A stretch of DNA of 40,389 bases from Hyphomicrobiales bacterium (GTDB lineage Bacteria; Pseudomonadota; Alphaproteobacteria; Rhizobiales; Methyloligellaceae), in assembly GCA_003135455.1 (NCBI GenBank), contig PLBV01000137.1:26422-66810 (forward strand), read 5' to 3'. Position numbers and translations under genes: made by a program. Below the pieces are notes generated by a model. That model made no database searches, was not told where the DNA came from, and worked only from the letters and a program-made list of their open reading frames with translations. Shown one piece after another: positions 27,297 through 35,669 of the stretch (the stretch's first letter is position 1; every line of letters begins with the position of its first letter).

Positions 27297-28351
27297 CTAG
27301 GCGACCCGCAACGCCAACCAAGCCACAATAGCGTTGGCGGCAAGATAGGCGGTGATGAGGATCGCCACCCAAATGCGGTCAGCGCGGGAGATGGCGGCTT
27401 CGGCGTTGGGGTCGGTGCCGTGCCAGGACGTCGCGACAACGCGCGTCAGCGAGACGATGATGAAGAGGTAGGCGAGAAGGTAGACCTTGTCGATCATCAT
27501 CAGATAATCGACGTCGGGAAGCGACGTACCAGAGGTCAGCTGCAACGCGACCAGCGTCAACAGCGCGGTGATGCCAAGGCCGATACGGCCCTCGACGTAA
27601 TGCGGCCGCACGAAGAAGACGAGGGCCGAGCATACGACGATCAATCCGATCGGCACGAAGGTCTTGATCGACATCGCAACGATCGGTCGGGTTACCGGGA
27701 TGCGTCACGCGTGAATAACCCTCGCGTCCGGGTCGGCGAGATCGCCAAAATCGGTGGGATAGGGCTTGGCGGTGATGCGCATCTCGGGTTTGCCGACCCT
27801 GAACCCCGGCAGGGTGATCTCCGGATTTATGGTGACGCCGCCTTCGGGGTCCGGAACATAGACCTGCTTGTCGGCGCCGGAGATCGAATCCTCCATGTCG
27901 ACCTGCAGGAATTGGGTATCGAAGGGATATTTCTCGAGCGGGAACTTGAGAACCGGCCCTGGTTGCGGATGATGGAATACAGGCTGCCGTCGGGCATCGC
28001 CTTGGGCTGGTCGTAAAGATTGTCGCGCACGTCGTCGTTGGGCGCGTAGCGGTTCATGAACTCCATCGTCTTGTTGGGCTCGAGATCGCCAGGCTTCCAG
28101 CGAAACCAGACGTAGAGATCGATGGCGTAGCTGTTCGTCTTGAAGTCGAGCTCCTGGATGTCGTTGATGTAGGCGCCAACGACCACCTTGATCGGATCCT
28201 CCGGCACCGGTGCGGCGGCGATTGCGTCCGTCACGGCCTTTGGCGGGTCGCCGGTCGCGGCTTCCTCGCTCTACACAGGAAGGCAGGCGAATACCGCCAG
28301 CGGCAGAGCGAGAAGAACGCCGGCCGCCCAGCTTCGTGTCATCAACCGCAT
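27297..28351 (-). pseudogene. Pentameric ligand-gated ion channel (Cys-loop superfamily, GLIC/ELIC-type) pseudogene
   Basis: Minus-strand pieces: MRLMTRSWAAGVLLALPLAVFACLPV*(TAG 28273..28271)SEEAATGDPP..KVVVGAYINDIQELDFKTNSYAIDLYVWFRW; frameshift near 27955; FPLEKYPFDTQFLQVDMEDS; in-frame TGA at 27707..27705; four-TM end IKTFVPIGLIVVCSALVFFV..LGITALLTLVALQLTSGTSLPDVDYLMMIDKVY.. Confidence 0.9.
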
Positions 28352-28621
28352 GCAGAACCCTCATCCAATGCTGCAAGGTCCAGCCCAGCCGTCGGCAAGC
28401 GGCAAACCGGACGAGCCCGCGCGGGCTTCGCAAGGTTAAAGACGGAGGAGGACCACGCCGACAGGAAGCGAACGGGCTGGCAGGATGACCAGCCGGACCG
28501 GCCGCAGAAAGCAGAAAGGTGTCAGTGAGGGGCGAGCGCAACGGAGCTCCGTCGCAATAAATACCGCAATGGCGTGCTGTAGTAGTCGTCAGAGCGCCCG
28601 GTGAACCCAAGGAGAACGCCC

Positions 28622-29083
28622 ATGAAGGCCAGGCTAAACCCTTACCACGCCGCTCCCGAGGCGATGAAGGCTCTGGCGACGGTCGAGACCTACATCCATG
28701 GGAGTGGGCTTGAGCCTTCCTTGATCGAGCTGGTGAAGACGCGCGCCTCGCAGATCAATGGCTGCGCCTATTGCATTCACCTGCATACGCGCGACGCGCG
28801 CGCCCGCGGCGAGAGCGAGGAGCGCCTTTACCTGCTCGATGCCTGGCGCGACTCGCCGCTTTACACGGAGCGCGAGCGGGCGGCGCTCGCCTGGACCGAG
28901 GCCGTTACCCTCGTCGCGCAAACCCATGCGCCCGATGCTGTGTATGATGAGGTCCGGCAGCATTTCGCTGAGGACGAGTTCGTGAAGCTGACGCTTGCGA
29001 TCGCGACGATCAATGCCTGGAACCGCATGGCGATCAGCTTTCGATCCGTGCATCCGGTGACGTCTCCCCCTGCGGCGCCGTGA
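28622..29083 (+). CDS. Carboxymuconolactone decarboxylase / AhpD-like family protein
   Basis: LIELVKTRASQINGCAYCIHLHTRDARARGESEERLYLLDAWRDSPLYTERERAALAWTEAVT. Confidence 0.94.
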   Translation: MKARLNPYHAAPEAMKALATVETYIHGSGLEPSLIELVKTRASQINGCAYCIHLHTRDARARGESEERLYLLDAWRDSPLYTERERAALAWTEAVTLVAQTHAPDAVYDEVRQHFAEDEFVKLTLAIATINAWNRMAISFRSVHPVTSPPAAP

Positions 29084-29101
29084 GCTTGAGGAGGATTTGA
29101 A

Positions 29102-29535
29102 ATGGGTACCTTACCTTTGCCGATCCGAAGAATTTTCCTCGGCGCAGCATTGTTGGCGACCATCGCGCTCGTGGCCGGAGCGAATCCGAAGCCCACCAAG
29201 ATACGGACGCGGAGGTGAAGCCGGTAGCAATGGAGAAGCTGCCCAACGTGCCGGGCAAGAGCCTCACGGCGGTGGTCGTCACCTATGCCCCGGGGGGAAG
29301 ATCGGGCAAGCATCACCATGCCGACAGCGTGCTTGCCTATGTGCTGTCGGGCGCGGTCCGATCGGAGAACTCGGCCACCGGACCCGGCCAAGTCTACAAG
29401 GCGGGCGAGAGCTTCTTCGAGCCGCCCGGTAGCGAGCATTTGGTCAGCGAGAACGCAAGCACGACTGAGCCGGCGAGCTTGCTGGCCGTCTTCGTTGCCG
29501 ATGACGGCGCAGACCTGACCACCTTCGACAAGTGA
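29102..29535 (+). pseudogene. Secreted cupin-domain protein, signal-peptide and cupin parts in different frames
   Basis: ATG 29102: MGTLPLPIRRIFLGAALLATIALVAGANPKP..; cupin (ORF 29215..29535): VKPVAMEKLPNVPGKSLTAVVVTYAPGGRSGKHHHADSVLAYVLSGAVRSE..FEPPGSEHLVSEN. Confidence 0.6.
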
Positions 29536-29600
29536 GGCTCACCCAGCGAAGGTGCCAATCGCTCGCACCGGCGCAGCCGTCGCTCCTGAGGCCTTGCTAA

Positions 29601-30461
29601 TCAGAGGATGCTTTTGGCGTAGAGGTCGGTGCGGCGGTCGCGGAAAAAGCCCCACTCGGCGCGGTAGCGTTCGATCTCCGACAAATCGAAGGTGTGGACC
29701 AACACCCCTTCGTCCGTCTCGCCGAAGCTCGCTACAAGTTCGCCGCGGTGATCGGCGATGAAGGAATGGCCGTAGAATTTTTGGCTAACGCCGTCGTTCT
29801 CCTCGACGCCGATACGGTTCGCGGCCACGACGGGCACGGCGTTGGATACCGCGTGGCCCTGCATCGCGCGGCGCCACTGTTTGTGGGTATCAAGCTCCGC
29901 ATCGTAGGGCTCCGAGCCGATGGCCGTGGGATAGAGCAGCAATTCGGCGCCCTCAAGCACCATGGCGCGGGCGCATTCGGGGTACCACTGGTCCCAGCAA
30001 ATGCCGACACCGATGGTGCCGTGCTTGGTCTTCCATGCCTTGAAGCCGGTGTCACCGGGGCGGAAATAGTATTTCTCCTGATAGCCGGGGCCGTCGGGGA
30101 TGTGGCTTTTGCGGTAGACTCCGAGGATTGCGCCGTCGGCATCGGCCACCGCCACGCTGTTGTAATAGCGCGGCCCATCCCTTTCGAAGAAGGAGATGGG
30201 AATGACCACTTGCAGCTCTTTCGCCAGTTTCTGCAGCGCCAGCACGGAAGGGTGCTCGCGCGCCGGCTGGGCGATCTCGAACCATTTCGGGTTCTGCTGC
30301 GTGGGGAAGTAAATGCTCTGGAACAGCTCCGAAGGAAGGATCACCTGCGCGCCGCGCTTCGCCGCCTCGCGAACCAACGCTTCGGTCTTGGCGATGTTCG
30401 CCTTCATGTCGGGCCCATAGGCCGCTTGAAGGCCTGCGACGGCGATCGTGCGCTTGGTCAT
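29601..30461 (-). CDS. aguB: N-carbamoylputrescine amidase
   Basis: Nitrilase fold: ILPSELFQSIYFPTQQNPKWF, YRKSHIPDGPGYQEKYYFRPGDTGF, GVGICWDQWYPECARAMVLEGAELLLYPTAIGSEP. Confidence 0.95.
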   Translation of the reverse strand: MTKRTIAVAGLQAAYGPDMKANIAKTEALVREAAKRGAQVILPSELFQSIYFPTQQNPKWFEIAQPAREHPSVLALQKLAKELQVVIPISFFERDGPRYYNSVAVADADGAILGVYRKSHIPDGPGYQEKYYFRPGDTGFKAWKTKHGTIGVGICWDQWYPECARAMVLEGAELLLYPTAIGSEPYDAELDTHKQWRRAMQGHAVSNAVPVVAANRIGVEENDGVSQKFYGHSFIADHRGELVASFGETDEGVLVHTFDLSEIERYRAEWGFFRDRRTDLYAKSIL

Positions 30462-31483
30462 CAAGCCGGTTCCTGCTGGGTGATGCAATGGAACGACCCG
30501 CCGCCTGCCGTGCCGCAACCAAGAAGGCCGCGCGACGACACGCCGATGACCTTGCGGTCGGGAAACACGCCTCGCAAGGCCTCGATGGCAAGACCCTCGT
30601 TGCGCGTTCCATACACGGGCACGACCACGACGCCGTTGGCGATGACGAAGTTCAGGTGTGAGGCGGGGGAGATCTCGCCCCGAGCGTTAAAATACAAGCC
30701 GACGCTGGGAATGCGGACGACCTCCAGCTTGCGGCCGCTTGCGTCCGTCGCGCTTTCGAGCTTGGCCGCGATCTCGTTCAGGGTCTCCGCGTTCGGGTCA
30801 TCGTGACCGACGGGAGATTGGCAGACAATTCGGGCCGCGGCTACGAAGCGGGCGATGTTGTCGATATGGCCGTCGGTGTGGTCGTTGAGCAGGCCTTCGT
30901 CGATCCAGATGATCTTCTTCGCGCCGAAGGCTTCTTGAAGTGCCGCTTCCGCGTCCTCTTTCGTCCAGGCATTGCGATTGGAGTTCAACAGCGTTTGACG
31001 CGTCGCGAGCATCGTGCCTTGGCCGTCATGGTCTACCGCGCCGCCTTCCAGCACGAAGTCGAAACGGCGGATGGGCTTGCCCGCGAGGTGAGCGATTTCG
31101 TCACCCACAGTTGCGTCATCGGGAAGGTCGAACTTGCCGCCCCAGCCGTTGGTCTTGAAGCGCAGCGCGATGGCACCTTCTGGCGCTCGCGCAAAGACGG
31201 GACCCGTGTCGCGCAGCCAGATGTCGCCATATCTCGCTTGAACGATATCGGCGGCGCCGCCTAGGCTCACGCGGGCGGACGCCTCGGCTTCCGCACCGTT
31301 CACCAGCAGCCGGACCGTGTTGCCTCCGCTCAAGGCGCGCACCATCGCCGCCACGTCGCGGCGCGGCGTCTCGAGCTCACCGTTCCATTCGTCAGCGTCG
31401 GCGGGCCATGCCGTCCAGATGGCCTTTTGCGGCGCCCATTCCGCCGGTACGGAGATCGCTCTTTCGCTCACGGAAATCTCCAT
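30461..31483 (-). CDS. aguA: Agmatine deiminase
   Basis: YGDIWLRDTGPVFA, KFDLPDDATVGDEIAH, VLEGGAVDHDGQGTMLATRQTLLN, WIDEGLLNDHTDGHIDNIARFV, GCGTAGGSFHCITQQEPA; ATGA overlap with aguB. Confidence 0.96.
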   Translation of the reverse strand: MEISVSERAISVPAEWAPQKAIWTAWPADADEWNGELETPRRDVAAMVRALSGGNTVRLLVNGAEAEASARVSLGGAADIVQARYGDIWLRDTGPVFARAPEGAIALRFKTNGWGGKFDLPDDATVGDEIAHLAGKPIRRFDFVLEGGAVDHDGQGTMLATRQTLLNSNRNAWTKEDAEAALQEAFGAKKIIWIDEGLLNDHTDGHIDNIARFVAAARIVCQSPVGHDDPNAETLNEIAAKLESATDASGRKLEVVRIPSVGLYFNARGEISPASHLNFVIANGVVVVPVYGTRNEGLAIEALRGVFPDRKVIGVSSRGLLGCGTAGGGSFHCITQQEPA

Positions 31484-31629
31484 GAAACCCTTCTATGGCT
31501 GCGGAAGGTCGCTGCAAGCTGGTCGTTTCGGGCCGATCACAGCGCAGGATAATGGCAGAGTGCACGTTCAGGCGCCCGCATCATGGGCCGTCGCGCCACG
31601 CGGCAGGAGCCTTTTCGGAGCGCATCGCC

Positions 31630-32058
31630 ATGACTCTGTCGCGCAACTTTACTCTCGCGCGCAACTTTCTTTGGGTGTTTGTCGCGCTTTTCGCGGTCGG
31701 GACGGTCGCCGGCGTCTTCTCCTCGAACCTCATGCTTACCGTGCTCAACCTCACGATCATGGTCGCCTTTGTGCTCCTCCACGGCGCGCTCCGCTAGCGC
31801 GCGAAAGGGATAGCCGCATTCGCCGTCATCTGTCTCGTGGTCAGCAACCTCTTCGAGAATTTGGGGGTCGCAACTGGCTTTCCCTTCGGCCCCTATTTCT
31901 ACACCGACGCGCTGGGGCCAAAACTCTTTTACGTGCCCCTCGTCATCGGGCCGGCCTATCTCGGCGTCGGCTATCTGGCCTGGGTGCTGGCGACGATCCT
32001 CGTCGGCGACGTCAAGCGCGGAGCCGACGCGCTCTTCACTACGGCGCCTGCGCATTGA
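31630..32058 (+). pseudogene. Carotenoid biosynthesis protein (COG2324, CruF-like), amber-interrupted and 3'-truncated
   Basis: ..LLHGALR*(TAG 31795-31797)RAKGIAAFAVICLVVSNLFENLGVATGFPFGPYFYTDALGPKLFYVPLVIGPAYLGVGYLAWVLATILVGD; same frame both sides of the stop; homology ends near 32030. Confidence 0.82.
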
Positions 32059-32288
32059 CCGACAGCGCCGGCGACGTTGTGTTCTCGACCTTCGATACGC
32101 GCGACCTCGACAAGTCGCAGCCGAAAATGGATTGCGGCACCCATATCATCACAGGCGGCACCGGCAAGTATAAGGGAATTACCGGGAGCGAGCCATTCGC
32201 CTGCATTTCAAAACCGACACCGGCCGGCGAGCCGGAAGGCTCTTTCGCGATAGACATCCCGCACAACACGACGTGGGAGATCAAATGA
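32031..32288 (+). pseudogene. 5'-truncated fragment of a secreted beta-barrel-like (AOC/DUF3224-like) hypothetical protein
   Basis: LTDSAGDVVFSTFDTRDLDKSQPKMDCGTHIITGGTGKYKGITGSEPFACI..GSFAIDIPHNTTWEIK; no start or signal peptide, abuts the truncated carotenoid gene. Confidence 0.55.
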
Positions 32289-32499
32289 TCGAAGTTCGAT
32301 GCCCCTAACAAACCCGGTGCCGACACCCGGCCCTTGAACGAGAGCCCGGCCCAACAGCCGGGCTTTCTTTTCTGCCGATTTCGTCCGCAGGGTCATCGGT
32401 TGATGAAGCGCAGGTCGATCGCCCCACAAATCATAGGCGGCATTGGGGGCATCAATGTCCGCATTGGCACCAAGCGGACTAACTTGAGGTGCGGCGTGA

Positions 32500-32515
32500 G
32501 GTCAGCAACTGACCC
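32500..32515. repeat. 16-bp inverted repeat arm, partner at 35317-35332
   Basis: ggtcagcaactgaccc here; exact reverse complement gggtcagttgctgacc at 35317..35332; both copies lie beside aatgtccgc. Confidence 0.75.
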
Positions 32516-32554
32516 TTTGCAATCATTTTCCGGTTTAGGCCTAAACTATCCAAT

Positions 32555-32851
32555 CTATTTGTAGGCGACGGCAGCGCTCGACGGGCCGGTCAGAGAAATG
32601 ATCTCAAAGTGGCGAAAGCCGGCCTCGCGACACCAGCTGGCGAAGTCAGAACCCGAGTAGTCGAAAGCATCACCGAATTCGATCAACATGTTGAGCGACA
32701 TGAGCAGGCAAAATACGTTGTCGCGGTGAGCGTCGTCGTCGATGAGCGCCTCAATAACCACGAACGCCCCGCCCTCGGGCAGCGCATCGTAGGCCTTGCG
32801 GATAAGCGTCTTTTTCTTCTCAAGGTTCCAGTCGTGCAAGATCATCCCCAT
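32555..32851 (-). pseudogene. C-terminal fragment of a SAM-dependent O-methyltransferase (Methyltransf_2-like)
   Basis: MGMILHDWNLEKKKTLIRKAYDALPEGGAFVVIEALIDDDAHRDNVFCLLMSLNMLIEFGDAFDYSGSDFASWCREAGFRHFEIISLTGPSSAAVAYK; cofactor-binding N-terminal part absent. Confidence 0.82.
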
Positions 32852-32904
32852 CGTCTTCGCCCGCTGCCGAGAGGTACCGGCGACGGTGCGGGCACCCCTT
32901 GAAG

Positions 32905-34085
32905 CGGAAACTGCCAAGGGGCGGCGTGTCATCGCCGTGGCCACGCGCGTGATCGATGCACAGGCCTCGAACCGGCCGCTCGATGAACTGGAGCAGGACC
33001 TCGATCTCGTGGGCCTCGTGAGCCTGGCCGACCCGCCGCGCGCCGGAGTGAAGGAGACGCTGGCGCAAGTGGCCAGCGCCGGTATCCGCACGCTAATGGT
33101 CACCGGCGATCACCCCGCTACCGCCGCCGCTATCGCCCGCGAGGTCGGCATCGCAGCTGATCGGGTGCTCACCGGCGAGGAGTTGGATCGCATGGACGAC
33201 TCGACGCTGGCCCGGGCGGTGCGCGAAGTGTCAGTGTTCGCCCGTACTACGCCGCAGCACAAATACCGGCTCGTAGTAGCCTTGCAGAAAAACGGCGAGG
33301 TGGTCGCGGTGACCGGGGACGGCGTCAACGACGCACTGGCACTCCAAGCCGCAAACGTCGGCATCGCCATGGGGATCAAGGGCACCGACGTGGCTAAGGA
33401 GGCTGCGCAGGCGGTGCTAGCCGACGACAATTACGCCACACTGGCCCGTGAGGTATTCGAGGGGCGGCACTTCTTCGACAACCTGCGCAAGGGGGTCAAC
33501 TACTACCTCGCGGTCAAGGTTGGCCTGATCGCGATCTTTCTGCTGCCGGTCCTGGCTGGGCTGCCGCTGCCATTCTCCCCGATCCAGATCATCCTGCTGG
33601 AGATGTTCATGGACCTGGCCGCCTCCGCCGGTTTCGTAGCTGAACCCGCAGAAGCCGACATTGCCCGGCCTCGACCGCGCCGCACTGCTGCCACGCTTAT
33701 CGATGGCGCCGCTGTGCGCACCATCCTGTTCAAAGGCGGACTGCTGTTCGCCGCAGTAATGGCCGCCTACGCTTGGGCAAATTGGCGCGGACTGTCGCCC
33801 GTGGCCGTGCAGAGTTGCGCATTTGCCGCTTGGATGGTGGGCCACGTAGCACTTGCCTTCATCTCGCGCAGCGACCGCGACTGGATCGTGCACTACGGTC
33901 TGTTCTCCAACCGTGTTATGAATCCGTGGGCGTTGACGGCGATCGGTTTCCTGTTGCTCGCCATTTACCTTCAGCCCCTGCGCGAGGCACTGCGCTTCGC
34001 GGCGGTGGCGCGAGCGACCTGATCGTTTCCGCGGCGCTGGCGCTGCTGTTGGTCGCACGGGCGGAGCTAAGGAAGGCTTGGTTGC
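32905..34085 (+). pseudogene. P-type cation-transporting ATPase, 5'-truncated and frameshifted near its 3' end
   Basis: GLVSLADPPRAGVKETLAQVASAGIRTLMVTGDHPATAAAIA, VAVTGDGVNDALALQAANVGIAMG, C-terminal TMs; no DKTGT site or ATP-binding core; C-terminal DLIVSAALALLLVARAELRK lies in another frame after 34010. Confidence 0.88.
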
Positions 34086-34269
34086 ATGAACTGGCAACAG
34101 GTTTTGTGTCGGCGGGGCTCGGCGCCACTTGCCTTTCGGCGCTCGAACGTGGCCGGCCCGGTGATGCCGCGCAATTCTCCCAGCCGCCACGGCGTCGTCG
34201 CTTGGCGAATAGCGCAGGGAAGTGACGCACCGACAACTCAAGATTTCCGCAGCACGGAATTTGATATTT

Positions 34270-34425
34270 TCCCCAGTCCGCGTGCCCCTGTTGCGCTACA
34301 TCTTCTTCGACCGGTTTGAATTCGGTCTCGTCGACCCACATGCGATGCAGGATATGACCGCGAGCTTGCGTATGATGCCACCCATGGCGGCGAATGTGAC
34401 AGACCGGCCATGCTCGCTAGAAAAA
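34270..34425 (-). mobile_element. Possible C-terminal remnant of an IS110-type transposase, frameshifted
   Basis: Reverse strand GRSVTFAAMGGIIRKLAVI in one frame, then LHRMWVDETEFKPVEEDVA in another; together resembles RKLAVILHRMWVDxTEF. Confidence 0.4.
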
Positions 34426-34516
34426 ATAGGCTTCGGTCTCTCCGCACCACTCTTGACGCTTGCGGAAGTGCGCGTCCAACGACGCCGCCCTCTCCAAAAA
34501 CCGAAAGGAAACGAAC

Positions 34517-35194
34517 TTGAAGATATTGATGGTTCTCACCTCGCACGCCAAGCTCGGAGACACAGGCGAGAAGACCGGTTTTTGGCTCGAGGAACTGGCC
34601 GCACCTTATTATGTGTTCAAGGACGCAGGCGCGGAGATCACTCTGGCTTCGCCGAAGGGCGGTCAGCCTCCGCTCGATCCGAAGAGCAACGACCCTGCTT
34701 TCCAGACAGACGCTACCCGCCGCTTCGAGGCCGACCCCGAGGCGAAGGCGGTGTTGGCTGCCACGCGCAAGCTGTCTGAAGTCTTGAAGAAGGACTTCGA
34801 CGCGGTGTTCTACCCAGGCGGCCATGGCCCTTTGTGGGATCTTGCAGAAGACCCGGCCTCCATCGGGCTGATCGAAAGCACGATCGCCGCCGGCAAGCCG
34901 GTCGCCGCCGTGTGCCATGCGCCCGGCGTGCTGCGGCATGTCAAAGCGCCCGACGGCAAACCGCTCGTCAAGGGCAAGGCGGTCACGGGTTTCGCCAACA
35001 GCGAGGAGGAAGCCGTGGGACTGACCAAGGTCGTGCCCTTCCTGGTCGAGGACATGCTAAAGCAAAACGACGGCGTCTATTCGAAGGCCGCGGACTGGCA
35101 TTCCCACGTCGTCACCGACGGCCTGCTGATCACCGGGCAGAACCCGGCCTCGTCCGCAGAAGCGGCGCGCGCTCTGCTCAAGCAGCTTGGCTAA
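34517..35194 (+). CDS. Type 1 glutamine amidotransferase-like DJ-1/PfpI protein (Hsp31-like)
   Basis: ILMVLTSHAKLGDTGEKTGFWLEELAAPYYVFKDAGAEITLASPKGGQPPLDPKS; DAVFYPGGHGPLWDLAED; AAVCHAPGVLRHV; start TTG 34517 or ATG 34529. Confidence 0.93.
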   Translation: MKILMVLTSHAKLGDTGEKTGFWLEELAAPYYVFKDAGAEITLASPKGGQPPLDPKSNDPAFQTDATRRFEADPEAKAVLAATRKLSEVLKKDFDAVFYPGGHGPLWDLAEDPASIGLIESTIAAGKPVAAVCHAPGVLRHVKAPDGKPLVKGKAVTGFANSEEEAVGLTKVVPFLVEDMLKQNDGVYSKAADWHSHVVTDGLLITGQNPASSAEAARALLKQLG

Positions 35195-35316
35195 GCACCG
35201 CAAGTGACCACCTATGTCATTCTGACCCGCGCCTGGCGGCAGCGCGATTGAGGTCGCCGTCGCAGTGGAATCGCCTACGCCGAGATTGGCGATAGAGCCT
35301 TGCCAATGTCCGCTTT

Positions 35317-35332
35317 GGGTCAGTTGCTGACC
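35317..35332. repeat. 16-bp inverted repeat arm, partner at 32500-32515
   Basis: gggtcagttgctgacc within aatgtccgctttgggtcagttgctgaccac. Confidence 0.75.
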
Positions 35333-35669
35333 ACACCATGCACGGTCGAGTGAGTCCGCTTCGTGCCAGGAGCGGACTCGAGTCAGCAGCCATGCGCTCC
35401 AGTTCGGCGGTTTCGTTCATGGGCCACGATCATTTTTTCCCGCTGCGGCACATCAAGCCGGCGAATTATAGAAACTGTTGCGTGTCGGCCCTCGAGACAG
35501 CCACACCGCGCCTCCGGCCGCTGAGCTTAAGCGTGAGAGAAAGTTAGTTACAGTTCGATGTACTTCGGCCCTCTGAAGACGCGTCGACTAACTTTGGACG
35601 CGATCGTGGTGCAATTGATTTTTGATGGCTCGCCCGGTGCCGGTGCACAGACCGTCCAGCCATCAGGAT

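Noticed and set aside
28271-28273. TAG after the ion-channel signal peptide as a recoded (e.g. pyrrolysine) codon
   Set aside because: Additional frameshifts and a TGA in the same gene make pseudogenisation far simpler; no recoding machinery visible.
32852-33103. N-terminal part of minus ORF 32555..33103 as a full-length methyltransferase
   Set aside because: Upstream of about 32851 the translation is the antisense of the P-type ATPase, so only the C-terminal fragment is real.
35217-35420. 67-aa minus ORF (MNETAELERMAADSSPL..TDPKRTLARL)
   Set aside because: Looks like a spurious ORF generated by an intergenic repeat rather than a gene.
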